Positions 46,662 through 58,739 of a stretch of 64,000 bases of DNA are shown in pieces (within the stretch, counting starts at the first letter, position 1; every line of letters starts with the position of its first letter). The stretch comes from Linyphia triangularis. Lineage: Eukaryota > Arthropoda > Arachnida > Araneae > Linyphiidae. The position numbers and the translations under genes were made by a program. The stretch spans positions 29,488,093 to 29,552,092 of the forward strand of contig OZ021731.1 of assembly GCA_963978545.1 (NCBI GenBank), given 5' to 3'. The notes under the pieces were generated by a model. That model did no database searches. It saw only the letters and a list, made by a program, of their open reading frames with translations, and was not told where the DNA came from.

Positions 46662-46812
46662 TAAAAATGGAATTGTCTCATAAATGTTCTCTCCTCCTCT
46701 TAATTGGACTTTCTTTCCAGAGACTCAAATGAAAAAAAATTATCGTCTGCTAAACTATTTTGCTTTAAACTCGATAAATAATCTTTTAAAAGAAGAATAA
46801 ATGTAACTATTA

Positions 46813-47259
46813 GTGCGAAAGGCGACTGCAATTTTTGGAGCCCATCGAATATCATTCTGAATTATTTATAGAAATTTGCTAAAAGTTAGTAGATTACGAA
46901 TCCACTGGTCTGCCGAGGCAAAAATGGCCGAAACTAATCAAAAATCAACTTGGAATGAGTTGAACTGAAATCCGATTGCCAAATATGCCATAATTTTCCA
47001 AAAAGAGAACACACTTTTTCGTCTGGCAACCCACTGCATTTTGATTTTCAATGAGAAAAAGCACAAACGATTTCTGATCTCTGGCTCGGAAAACTTGTAT
47101 CTTTAAAAAGTAAGCCAAATTTTCGGCATCAGTTACGTCATCAGTGACGTAATGTTTATTTCCAATTTGGCTGATTTGTGAAAGATGCAAATAAGCCATC
47201 GCCACACATCCAAATCGTCTGCAACCTTCTTAATTGAAAATTAACGAGTGAACGTTACC

Positions 47260-47291
<32 letters not shown>

Positions 47292-47487
47292 TCATTATTT
47301 GGTAAGTTATGGCGAATTTAGCAATTGAATTTAGTTCAACTTATTAAAAGTCGATTTTTGACCAGTTTCGGCCATTTTTTTCCACGGCACACCAGCGGAT
47401 TCGTAATCTACTCACTTTTCTCCAATTTCTATAAACAATTCAGAATGATGTTCGATGGGGCACAAAAATTGCAGTCGCCTCTCAGTC
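46813..47487. mobile_element. F element, complete
   Basis: GTGCGAAAGGCGACTGCAAT to TTGCAGTCGCCTCTCAGTC, TA on each side. The perfect centre TTACGTCATCAGTGACGTAA at 47133-47152 lies almost exactly at the midpoint. A 28-base A run is present in the right arm near 47262. Confidence 0.95.
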
Positions 47488-48421
47488 TATGTGGTGGTAC
47501 AATCTTTAAAACGACAAGCTGCTGATTGGAAATTCCCCGCTTCAAAATCAATCGCTCCAGGTATTATTATATTCAATTTAATTCTAAATAATTTGTTATG
47601 ATTAAAAAAATGACGTTTTGTTAAAATTTGAAAGAAACATTTTCTATGGCATGGTAAGTACTCAATTTATTTGAAAAATGAGAAAATTCTGTCCATTTCT
47701 AAATGCTGCGTTATTACTGTGCTTTGACAATTCACATTTCTTTTGTGTTCACTTTTCCACGCGTCTTGGTTTGAAGGGTAACATTTTCCATGGACATTGT
47801 TATATTTTGATGGGTAATATACTCTTTATATGGATGATATGTCATTCCATCCACACGTAATTCGATACGATAATTTCTGCGAAATTTATAAATTATTCAT
47901 ACTAATTTATAAATTTCTAATCATCAAATTACGTTAAAATATACAATAATTAGCTAATAAACAATATTGGAAAATTTACAAATTTTCCAGAAATATTTTC
48001 TTTAAACTCTTGAAGTGCATTTATTTTACCCAAATCACATGGCATGTACAGAAAAACCCAACCTAACAAACTAGTAGATTCGATTCCTAGCGTCATTCCT
48101 TTGAGAATTCTGCTTAAGTATACACAAGATGTTATTTTATGCCCTGTCCGACTTATACTAAAAACAATTTTCACATAAAAGGACCTTATCTCACTCATTG
48201 AATTTTAGACTTTTCTACGTAGTTCGAAAAAATATTATAATTAAGCGCAATATTGCTCTTGAGTTAATCTTGCGAAATTAAAATCTAAAACTTTCAAAAT
48301 GTTATCCTTTATTTCTATTTTCTCGTTTTTCCTCCAGTAAAACACATGATTTCTGTGACAGCACCGGTCAGTGGGAGTTCTTTTATAAATCAATTCATTA
48401 AGGTTTGGCCATAAAGTTGTA
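47488..48421. other. No gene seen between two F elements
   Basis: Single-copy AT-rich sequence with frames of up to 82 codons and no known motif. Confidence 0.5.
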
Positions 48422-49078
48422 GTCCGAGGGGCGACTGCAGTTTTTGGACCCCATCGAACATCATTCTGAATTTTTTATAGAAATTAGAGAAAAGTGAGTA
48501 CATTAGGAATCCACTGGTCTGCCGTGGCAAAAATGGCCGAAACTGATCAAAAATCGACTTGGTATGAGTTGAACTAAAATCCGATTGCCAAATATGTCAT
48601 AACTTGCCAAAACTAGAACAAACTTGTTCGTCTGGCAACCCACTTCATTTTGATTTCCAATGAGAAAAATCACAAACGATTTCTGATCTTTGACTCGGAA
48701 AACTTATATCTTTTAAAGTAAGCCAAATTGGCGACATCATACACGTCATAAGTGACGTAATATTTTTTGCCAACTTGGCTCCCTTTTAATAGATGCAAGT
48801 AGACCGTCGCCAGATATCTGAATCGTCTGCAACCCTCTTAATTGAAAATTAAAGAGTGAGGGTTACCAAATAAAAAAAAATGTTCGTTATTTGGCAAGTT
48901 AAGGCGCATTTGGCAATTGGATTTAGTTCAACTTATTAAAAGTCAATTTTTGACCAGTTTCGGCCATTTTTGCCACTGCAGACCAGTGGATTCGTAATCT
49001 ACTCACTTTTCTCTAATTTCTATAAACAATTCAGAATGATATTCGATGGGGTCCTAAAATTGCAGTCGCCTCTCAGTC
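48422..49078. mobile_element. F element, complete
   Basis: GTCCGAGGGGCGACTGCAGT to TTGCAGTCGCCTCTCAGTC, flanked by TA. The centre has decayed to ACACGTCATAAGTGACGTAA near 48741. It lies about 0.9 kb from the previous F copy and 16 bp before a G copy. Confidence 0.95.
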
Positions 49079-49094
49079 TATTGTGCATACATTA

Positions 49095-49572
49095 AAACTA
49101 GGGGAGTGGAATACCAATTAGGCGTTATTTTTGACAATAAATTTTACATGAGCAAAGGAGGAAAAAAAAAGAAAAAAAAAAAAAAAAAAAAACCCGCCTA
49201 AATAGCACAAATGGTGGATTTATTCGATAGACATTACAATGTTCTTGCTTGTGCGTGAAACGCAAAAAAATAAATCGTTGATGGACGATAATCAAGGGCA
49301 GAGACCTCTGCGTTGAAAGCACTCGTTAATCAACTTTTACGCTTTTATCGCATCTTTATGAGAATTTCGTGAGTGGAAATGTTTAGAACACCTTCAGAGG
49401 CATTACCACAGCGATTTTTAACAAAATCCTTAGAGCCGTTTTTTAGCAATTACTGAAAAACATGACTTTTTCAATGCCAGCTACCTTATGTGATGCGCGA
49501 TTTTGACGAAGCCTTAATAGTAGGTCCTCGTGCCATCATCAACTCTTACAACAAATTTGAACATTGTTGGTC
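49095..49572 (+). mobile_element. G repeat, 3'-truncated
   Basis: AAACTAGGGGAGTGGAATAC through CGTTGATGGACGATAATCAA to ATTTGAACATTGTTGGTCAA. The core site is altered (TATGTGATGCGCGATTTTG). Confidence 0.8.
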
Positions 49573-49610
49573 AAAATGGGGTAATAGCAAAAATCAAATT
49601 GAGGCAAGGT

Positions 49611-49953
49611 TTGTTCATCGATATAAATAAACAACTGGATAGACTGCTTAACGCTGGGAAAATGAAGCCGTTGCCAGATGCTGTTGGTGGGATAAAAAAT
49701 ACGGATTGCCGAGAATTGAAAATAAAATTTTGGATTGTACACAGCAGAAATGTCAATAATAGACCTTAATTAGTAATAATGTGCAAAAAAATATATACTC
49801 TAGCATTTTACAAGGTTTTTCGCATTTTCATCCAACTATAAAAGTGAACTGTGATTGGTTAATCTTCCCACCAGCTTCGCAATCCCCGGCGCGTTTTTCT
49901 CTTTGCATTGACAATGGAGCAGTCTATCCAGTTGTTTATCTATATCGATGGGT
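49611..49953. repeat. Inverted repeat, ~35-bp arms, 270-bp spacer
   Basis: TCATCGATATAAATAAACAA, then CTGGATAGACTGCT on the left; the inverse GCAGTCTATCCAGTTGTTTA, then TCTATATCGATGG on the right. Three mismatches or fewer. Could be MITE ends; no second copy. Confidence 0.7.
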
Positions 49954-50720
49954 TTGTTCAGGTGCTCAACACCTTAATTTACGATGTGATCTGGCATGTT
50001 GTTTCACTTATCAGTCATTCTATTGTAAAACTAATGCTTTCTATTTTCCAACTTAAAATGCGGTTTAAATAACTTGTATACAAGACATTTTATCATTAAC
50101 CCCTTATTGAATTCAAAATCCTTGAAATCTCTCTTTTGATAAATTTAAAGACTTTTACGTGTTACCTAGTTGGTGGTCATCAGTTGATAAGTTGGAGTAT
50201 ACACAGGTCGGTGTCAACCATCAGATGGAAAAATACTGAAATATTTGTTATAAACTTAACATCGTTTCATTCGATACAAGTGTAGCTGCACCGGTTGGTA
50301 ATGAGCAGTACCATATGAGTGCTAAAGAGAGAGTGATTGCGCTTCGTGATTTGGTTCATGTGCCTATATATACCTTCGGAAGAAGTTATATAAGAGATAC
50401 ATGCGTAGTTGAAGATAGCGCCATTATTAGATCAGTTGTGCAATAAGTAAGGAAATTTAACTGCGTTAGTTTAATAACTGCGTAATAGATTGGGGGTCGC
50501 GATGATTTTACATATAAGGTACAAGGCACTGCAAACTGAATCAAATTCCTTCTAGAGCTTCTATCTTCCAATGTACACATATTTAGGTTCGTCAATCGAG
50601 TACCCTAATCCCAAACGGGAGTTCCCTTATGTTATTTTTTATAACACAAAGCTGAACCTTTTCCAAAAAATCAATACCCTTCCTAAAATGAGGTTTCTAC
50701 ATCAACTTCATTCCTGCAAC

Positions 50721-50903
50721 GCCGACCAAACGGTATAGTGGTTAGCGTGCTAGCTTCTAGACCGCGAGGTTGCGGGTTCCGAGTCCCGTGTTAGTCATGG
50801 ATGTTTGTAAATGTATGTTGGCTTGTCTAATGACGAATGTTTCGGCGCATTATAGCCCTCGTGTTGCTGACGGCGCCAGACAATCTGAAAACAACCAACC
50901 AAC
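50721..50903 (+). mobile_element. S1 SINE
   Basis: Full copy with AACC tail and one extra base in the B box (GGTTCCGAGTCC). The duplication CATTCCTGCAAC lies at 50709-50720 and 50904-50915. Confidence 0.95.
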
Positions 50904-51301
50904 CATTCCTGCAACAACAATCGTCCTACAACGAAATGATAATACCGATTGACAATTTGGCATGAGATATCTGATTGGTCAAACGCTGTAGTGAAATATA
51001 TATATACAATTTTTTTCCTGCAAATCGCCCATAATCTTATCCTATAATAACGTGATGATAATACAGTGTGGATAAGAGACCATTCTTATAATGCTATTAT
51101 GAGATAGTAAGCCACATTTTGTAAGACGGGAAACAGAAACTTGCTGATACACAAGTGTTTGTTATACATGTCACATTCATGGTCTTGCCCCTCTCTGACA
51201 TCATGAGAATGCCTCATTGAGAAAACACTATCTTTCTGGTTTTTATCCACACACCTTGGTTCTTATTCAAAACGGCCTTTCATTGACGTAAATTCACTGG
51301 A

Positions 51302-51317
51302 GGGGGGGGGGGGGGGG
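51302..51317 (+). repeat. G16 homopolymer
   Basis: Sixteen G. A second run of 15 G lies at 55685-55699. Both stand out in AT-rich sequence and may affect assembly accuracy. Confidence 0.9.
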
Positions 51318-52125
51318 CTAGGGAAAACTTATAGGGCCATTCTTTATTCGTGAAGCCTTGGGAAGGGGGAGCAAGGTTCCTGAGGATGTTCCTCCCTAGC
51401 AAAAGATACCGGGAGAATACTTTTTTTTTTGTGTGTGTGGTGAAGAACAGTTCAGAACAAAAGGGAGATGGAAGGAAATCTGCTTTGAGGGAAAAAATGA
51501 CTTCTCTTTTGGGCACATGAATTATAAACTTCCTCGGTAATTGTTCCTTGAAGGCACGCGGTGCTTCAAGAGAAGAATGGCGGAAAGTGGGAGTTACGGC
51601 CGTCAAAAGTCGATTGGATTTTAGAATGAAGTATTCATGGAAGCTTCTTTTTTATAAAAGATGGAATGGTTTTTGCGTTGCTCTAAAGAAAGTGAGATAT
51701 AAACCGACGAGATTGAATTGAGTTTTTTAGAGTTATGTATTAGTTATGTGGAGTTTTTTTTCTTTTTTTTTTCTGCATGTATGCAGAGTCGAGTTATTTG
51801 TTTGGGAAATAGACGTTTCAAGAGATTTAGTTTTTGAGGAAAATTCTGTTTTGTTATGTCATTCAATCGCATTATAATTCCATATTTCATAGTTCTTTCT
51901 TTTTAAAGTACGTTCTGCCCAGAGGAGGATTTTCACTTAGCTCGCAGTACTGCTAGGAAAAGTATTTTAAAATGGTCGCGTCCTTCTGCAAAATCTTCTA
52001 TCGAAAGTGAGTTGATATGAAAAATTGTGTCAAATGGGTTCTTGTCGAATGCCTGACTGTTTGGTGGAAGCTGAGTTCTCAGATAGTTATTCTTTAAACT
52101 CCTTCTTGGAAAATATTCTCTTTTA

Positions 52126-52782
52126 GACTGAGAGACGACTGCATGTTTAGGTACCCTGCATCATTCTGAATTTTTTTTATAGAATGTGTAGAAAAGTTGG
52201 TAGATTATGAATCCACTGGTCTGCCGTGGCAAAAATGGCCGAAACTAGTCAAAAATCGACTTTGAACGAGTTGAACTAAATCCGATTGCCAAACATGTCA
52301 TAACTTGCCAAAAAATGAGCCCACTTTTTCATCCGGTAACCCATCGCACTTTGATTTTCAATGAAGAAGGGTGCAGACGATTTTTGATCTCTGGGTCGAA
52401 AAACTAGAGTATTATAAAAGTAAGTCAAATTAGGGGGATCAGTTACGTCATTAGTGACGTAATATTTATTGCCAACTTGGCTCATTTTTAAAAGTTGCAA
52501 GAAAGCCGTCGCCAGGTATCTGAATCGTCTGCATTCTTCTTAATTGAAAATTAAAGAACGAAGGGTTACCACACAAAAAAAGAATACTCATTATTTGGCA
52601 AGTTATGGCATATTTGGAAATCGGATTTAGTTCAATTCTTTCAAAGTCGATTTTTGAGCAGTTTCGGCCATTTTTGCAATGACAGACCAGTGGTTTCATA
52701 ATCTACTAACTGTTCTCCATATTCTATAAAAATTCAGAATGATGTTTGATGGGTTACCTAAACATGCAGTCGCCTCTCGAAC
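52126..52782. mobile_element. F element, complete (TTTAGGTACC subtype)
   Basis: GACTGAGAGACGACTGCATG to CATGCAGTCGCCTCTCGAAC, TA on each side. The centre TTACGTCATTAGTGACGTAA lies at 52443-52462. Confidence 0.95.
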
Positions 52783-53159
52783 TATTTTTGAAATTGGATC
52801 TATGCTTGTAGTCCAGATATTGCTGTGACATTTTGGCACACACTATATTTATCGTGCAGATCTTGTACCATTAAAAATCCAATTCAATGACAATTAATTC
52901 TATATTAAATTTGCTTGTCTACAACTGAATAACAAGTGAAGAGGAAACAGACAGAAATATATTTTTGGTAATCTGGATCTTATTAGTTATACAGTTTAAA
53001 AAAAAAATTAACCCATGAAAAGTGTTTAGTATTAATACTTTATAAGCTTTGAAAATTTTTATGAGTAATTGCAACTTTTTTAAGCGATTTTGATCTTAGA
53101 TTATAGTGTTTGACTACTACGAAGAAAACCATAGATTCCGTGATATTTTTTTCTTTGCC

Positions 53160-53275
53160 TTCAAAAAAGTGTTGATAGAATGCATCTCCTTTGACAACTA
53201 GTCTATTTTCCAAGTTTCAGCTAAATTGGATGACCCCAAGTGGGTTAATCAGTCCTTCGAAGAGCCAATAGAAAC
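53160..53275 (-). repeat. H fragment
   Basis: TTGATAGAATGCATCTCC, TTTCCAAGTTTCAGCTAAAT, TTGGATGACCCCAAG. No ends. Confidence 0.6.
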
Positions 53276-53544
53276 ATGTTCAAAGCGGCCTTTCAGTGCA
53301 GCCTCTTTATGCAAAAGATAGACTTTCTTCCATGCAAGGTTATTCTATGGAAGAAGGTAAAATGTATTGGAAATTGCCAAAAATGTTGAAAAAATGGAAT
53401 TGTTGATAATTTTTAATGATCAATTATATTTATAGAAAAACATTATATCGAGTTTTATTTTGATATTAAATATATGATTTAATTGCTTATAATTACAACA
53501 TTTAAATGCTTCCAAGTAATTTGTCATTTGATTAATTTATTCCA

Positions 53545-54094
53545 AACTAGGGGTGTGGAACAATTACACTACAATATTGATGTTAATTTGTGTTATTTAC
53601 CATTTTTATATTTTCATCATTCATTTAGAAAAAATGGCCAGTTTGTCGATATTATTTAAACTAATTCTTGTATGGGTCTCTCTCTCTCATTTTTATGGGA
53701 ATTTTGGAGGTGGGGATCTTTAGAACACCTTAAGAGGCATTACCATAGCGATTTTTTTTTTTGGATATAATAGTTAGAGCCATTTTTTAGCAAATACTAA
53801 AAAACATGATATTTTCAATGGCAGCTACCTTATGCGCATGCGCGATTTTGACGAAAACCTTAATGGTAGGTGCCTCTGCCATCACCAACCCGCACACCAA
53901 ATTTGAACGTCGTAGGTTAATTTGTTCGGGAGTTATGCTGACCACAGACACACACACACAGACATACATTTTTTCTAGATGACTTTTTTCAAATCAAAAT
54001 GCAAAAAAGTTGATTTTTTTTTTTTTTTTTTTTTTTTGACTGAATGCTATACTTTTATTTCCCTGTGTATACATAAGGGTAATTGAAAGTAAAA
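53545..54094 (+). mobile_element. G repeat, internally deleted
   Basis: AACTAGGGGTGTGGAACAAT to CATAAGGGTAATTGAAAGTA, with an intact TTATGCGCATGCGCGATTTT at about 53830. About 230 bases are missing between the 5' end and the core. Confidence 0.85.
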
Positions 54095-54413
54095 ATATTC
54101 CTAGTTCTTGGAAGTTTTATAAGATAATTATTATTCAATTAGTCTAAAAGAATTTTTACGAAATTATACTTCGGAAAAATATCTCCTTAATTTAAGTTAA
54201 TTAAAAATATTCATTAAATGGTAATTTAGTTTTTTAAAATATAAATTGTATCTTAATTTTAATTTTCTTTCCGAAAACTTCTCTGCATACTCTTTTTAAC
54301 AAGACTTAATGCTAGCATGCAACTTGTATTACTTCCAAAGTTTTCATCAAGTAATATTTGAAAATATAACCCTAAAACTCAGTACTTTAAAATTTAGGAT
54401 CATATACCATTAG

Positions 54414-54596
54414 GTTGGTTGGTTGTTTTCAGATTATCTGGCGCCGTCAGCAACAGGAGGGTTATAATGCGCCGAAACATTCGTCATTAGACAAGTCAAC
54501 ATACATTTACAAACACCCATGCCATACACGGGACTCGGAACCCGCAACCTCCCGGTCTAGAAGCCAGCACGCTAACCACTATACCGTTTGGTCGGC
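54414..54596 (-). mobile_element. S1 SINE
   Basis: Full minus-strand copy. The 13-bp duplication CATATACCATTAG lies at 54401-54413 and 54597-54609. Confidence 0.95.
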
Positions 54597-54811
54597 CATA
54601 TACCATTAGAAAAAGAACTTTCAACTCATAAGAACTCAAACGATATGAATGGGACTCCGAGTTAAAATATTTGTTTTATTTTATACATAAAAGGAAAAGA
54701 GTTTCAAAAATATCTTGAAAAACACAAAATAAAGCAAAACATTTATTACCTACATCATCTTAGCAAAGTTTATTAAATATTCCAAAGTTTATCATTTTTG
54801 GTGAAGCAATA

Positions 54812-55342
54812 ATAATAGACAATTCCTGCATTTTATTTTTTTATTCAATTCTAAATGTTTCGAAAAGGCATAAGCACAAAAATTTCTGTTCAATGCGCTT
54901 TTTCTTTTTTTTAATTTGCAATCAAAGCTTCCCTGTTTTACTTTGGCGAGAAAACGATTCATTCGGCTAAAATTGAATGTGACGTCAAGAGTTCCCAAAC
55001 ATCTTGGCTCGAAATGCGGCAGCGGGAACTAGTTTTGCAAGTTTCTCGCAAATCGCGCCAACCTGTCCGGGATAGGGCAATGGTCTACCAAATCAACGCC
55101 AACTATTTGGAAGACACCTCACGATAACTATAGAAACGGAAAGGTTCTCTTGACGTCACAGATTTTGTTGAGTATTTTGATCGGACTGTTTTTGACTTGG
55201 TTTTGGGGCATTTTCTTTTCTTAATATTTAAATAACTATTTTTTTTAAAGAACTTTTGTTTAAATATTTGGAATTGGAAAGAAATTATTCATAAATATAA
55301 ACTAATTTCACTTGTTTTAAAAAATGCAGGAATCATCCATCC
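54812..55342 (-). mobile_element. K element, complete, P1-free
   Basis: Ends AGACAATTCCTGCATTTTA and AAAAATGCAGGAATCATCC. Internal TGACGTCAAGAG at about 54981 and CTCTTGACGTCA at about 55149 face each other. It holds the empty P1 site (TTATTTAAATAGTT region on the plus strand, 55225). Confidence 0.82.
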
Positions 55343-55959
55343 TGAAATAACCTATCTTCATTAAGATATCCATCAGTGCCTAATTTTGTTGAATTTACGT
55401 CGTAGGTAAATATACAACCTGCACAATTCAAACCATGCTACTGCTTATGATGAGGAATTCAAAAATTAAAACCCTGCGCAATACGATCTTAGAATAGCAA
55501 AACACATTATAAATTATCAAACCAGTTAACTCGCATCACCAATCCGTCGTAAAGCTGTCACACGCAATGAATAATCAAGGCCCTACGGCATAATTCGTTC
55601 GGAGCCCCGATTCAAAACTCAATTCTTATGCAGACATACTCAATTAACTTCCAGGACTTCAATGAATTCATTATCCGCCAACTTGGGGGGGGGGGGGGGC
55701 ATTTCTAAACCTTTCTGTTTTCAATACTGCACACTGAGTGATAACACAGTAAAGCCATTAGGACGGACAAGTTCTCAAAATTCTGCTTCTACCATGATTG
55801 AGATACAACTGATCGTATTCTCACTGTATGTGCGTGTAAAGTGTATGAATCCTTGAGATGTTGACATCGTAGAAATCGATTGCGAGGTCGGTTCACGATA
55901 TTCATGCAATTCGTTGCGGATGCAGCATCTAATCCACCAAAGAGAATTGGGAAGTTTAA

Positions 55960-56163
55960 CCCTTTGCACTCCAGGCCTTTTTCGCGAGGAGGAATCAGCA
56001 ACTCGAGACATTTTAGGTTCGGCTGTTGTTTATGGATTTGCTTCATAGAAACTAAACACAGTCATTGGCCTTGCATCGAATTTCCGCATCACACCTAATA
56101 GTCCTCTCGTGGTTTGGCATCCAATCGTGTGGCGCCTGAGAGGAGCCACTGGAGTGCAAAGGG
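55960..56163 (+). mobile_element. P1 MITE
   Basis: 204 bp, TTAA at 55956-55959 and 56164-56167. Same ends; the right palindrome has one mismatch (GGCGCCTGAGAGGAGCC). Inserted in the first half of a tandem duplication. Confidence 0.92.
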
Positions 56164-56238
56164 TTAATAGCCTTGGAGTTGATAGATAAATTAGCGCTTC
56201 CGTATTTTTTAATCTTTCTGTCGTTACCAAAATTTCAC

Positions 56239-56953
56239 CAATGGACAATTCCCGCATTTTTTTTTTAAGGTGTGAAATTAGTTTATATTTATGAAGAATT
56301 TCTTTCTTATTCCAAAAATTCAAATAAAAGTTCTTTAAAACAAAAAATAGTTATTTAACCCTTTGCACTCCAGTGGCGCCTCTCAGGCGCCACACGATTG
56401 GATGCCAAACCACGAGAGGACCATTAGGTGTGATGCGGAAATTCGATGCAAGGCCAATGACTGTGTTTAGTTTCTATGAAGGAAATCCATAAACACCAGC
56501 CGAACCTAAAATATCTCGAGTTGCTGATTCCTCCGCGCGAAAAAGGCCTGGAGTGCAAAGGGTTAAATATTAAGAAAGGAAAATGCCCGAAAACCTTGTA
56601 CAATAGCAGTTCGATCAAACGCTGCTTTATGTGTGTGACGGGAAAATTTCCTTCCGTTTTTATGGTTATCGTGAGGTTTCTGCCAAATAATTGGTGTAAG
56701 TTTTTTAGACAATTGCATTTTACCGTGCCGGTTGGCTCGAGAAACTTTCAAAACAGGTTTCTCCCGAGATTCAAGCCAAGTTCGGAACAAGTGACGTCAC
56801 ATAAGCATTTCCCGCCTAAATAAACCAGCGAACTTAAGTTTCAAATTTAAAAAAAAAGAAAAAAAACGCAGTAAGCAGAAATATTTGCGTTTATGGCCTT
56901 TTCGAAAAATTTAAAATCGAATAAAAAAATAAAAATGCGGGAATTGTTCATTG
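56239..56953 (+). mobile_element. K element with nested P1
   Basis: CAATGGACAATTCCCGCATT to AATGCGGGAATTGTTCATTG. About 507 bp without the P1 insert at 56355-56562. It contains AAGTGACGTCACATAAGC at about 56790. It is absent from the equivalent place in the downstream duplicate (57430). Confidence 0.85.
56359..56562 (-). mobile_element. P1 MITE inside a K element
   Basis: 204 bp, TTAA at 56355-56358 and 56563-56566, opposite orientation to the neighbour at 55960. The palindrome TGGCGCCTCTCAGGCGCCA is perfect. The K copy at 54812-55342 carries the single TTAA of the unoccupied site. Confidence 0.93.
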
Positions 56954-58099
56954 TTGAATTTCTTTCCTAGTGCCATTTCTTCTTTTTATTTTTTTCCTTT
57001 CTTTTTTGCGAATCGGAATTAATTATTTATTGAAATTTATTTTATATCATCCTCATTCACATCAAATGCATAAATACTTTACGAACTGTAGTGTCAGTAA
57101 ATTGAACTTTGTTAGAAAAAAAATTCGGTAATTGACCTTTGTTGATATTGTTGTTTAAACTGTTGTTAAGTCATTAAAACGGACAAATTCACCCAATGTT
57201 GCTTCTACTATGCTTGATTTACTACTGATTGTTCTCTCACTGTATATGTATGGACCTATAGATGTTGACATTGTAGAAATCGATAGAGAGGTCAGTTCAC
57301 GATGTATATGCAATTCATTGCGGATGCTACAGCTAATTCACCAACGAGAATCGGGCAGTTCTTTTGCTTTGTAATTGATAGAAAAATGTACACGTAATAA
57401 ACCTTCGATCTTTTTATCGTTACGAAAATTTCGCTTATTTTTAAATTTCTTTCCTGTTGCCATTTTTTTTTTAAATACAGAGTAAACTATTTATTGAAAT
57501 TAATTTTGCATGATCATCAGCGTCATTGAATGCAAAAGTAAATGTTTTATGGATTATGGTTTCAGTAAACTGAACTTAGTTAGAAAAGTTCCGGTAATTG
57601 AACTTCGTTGATAATGTTGTTTGTAATAAACTTTCTCGAAGTCAAATAATAATTTAAATTTTATGGTAAGATAGGTGGTCAATTCTATAGTTTTTCTAGT
57701 CGACTGACAACAAAAAATTCGTCCACGTTTGACGGTTTAATGTGTATGATCCATGCAGCGTAGCTAGAAGTAGTATTTTTCATTCTGTTGTTTTTTCCAC
57801 ACCAATACTTTGATATACTGCCTTTTTTTGGTACTTTTTGAAGTGCAGGAAGTCTTAATTTTTGAAGTATTATTGATATTTCAATAGGTAAAAATATTGT
57901 TAAATATGCTATGTCCAAAATGTCCTCGTGAAAAATTGCCGATCTAACAATTTTAAATTCGAGGTCTGATTACGCTGGATCCATGTTATCATACGCATAC
58001 AAACCATAGACTTTTTTGTCGTAACAAAAAGTACGACAAACATATTTCACCAAATGTAATAACAAAATGTTAACGTCGATCTTTAAAACAAATCTACTA

Positions 58100-58739
58100 G
58101 TCCAAGAGGCGACTGCAATTTTTGGACCCCATCGAACATCATTCTAAATTTTTTATAGAAATTGGAGAAAAGTGAGTAGATTAGGAATTCACTGGTCGGC
58201 CGCGGCAAAAATCGACTTGGAATGAATTGAACTAAAATCCGATTACCAAATATGTCATTACTTGTCAAAAAGAGAACACACTTTTTCGTCTGGCAACCCA
58301 CTGTATTTTGATTTTCAATGAGAAAAAATGCAAACGATTTCTGATCTCTGGCTCGGAAAACTTGTATCTTTTAAAAGTAAGCCAAATTGGCGACATTAGT
58401 TACGTCATCAGTGACGTAATGTTTATTTCCAACTTGGCTCCCTTTTAATAGATGCCAGTAAACCGTCGCCAGATATCGGAATCGTCTGTAACTTTCTTAA
58501 TTGAAAATTAAAGAGTGAGGATTACCAAAAATAAATAAATATGCTCATTATTTGGCAAGTTATAGCGCATTTAGCAAATGGATTTAGTTCAACTTATTAA
58601 AAGTCGATTTTTGACCAGTTTCGGCCATTTTTGCCATGGCAGACCAGTGGATTCGTAATCTACTCACTTTTCTCTAATTTCTATAAAAAATTCAGAATGA
58701 TGTTCGATGGGGTCCAAAAATTGCAGTCGCCTCTCAGTC
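58100..58739. mobile_element. F element, complete
   Basis: GTCCAAGAGGCGACTGCAAT to TTGCAGTCGCCTCTCAGTC, flanked by TA. The centre TTACGTCATCAGTGACGTAA is intact at about 58400. About 20 bases of the left arm (GGCCGAAACTGGTC) are deleted. Confidence 0.95.

Larger units (their letters stand above)
49954..52125. other. No gene seen apart from S1 at 50721
   Basis: 51180-51620 is the least AT-biased part and contains the G16 run. The 108-codon minus-strand frame there (PPPPPP from the G run) is not recognised. Confidence 0.45.
55745..57635 (+). repeat. Tandem duplication with one empty and one filled half
   Basis: 55745-57165 and 57170-57635 are collinear: AAATCGATTGCGAGGTCGGT / AAATCGATAGAGAGGTCAGT, GCAATTCGTTGCGGATGC / GCAATTCATTGCGGATGC, TTCGGTAATTGACCTTTG / TCCGGTAATTGAACTTCG. 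The first half has a P1 (55960) and a K (56239, itself holding P1). The second half lacks both. Confidence 0.8.

Noticed and set aside
51280..51606. 108-codon minus-strand frame ending in a proline run
   Set aside because: The proline run is the G16 homopolymer and the rest matches nothing known.
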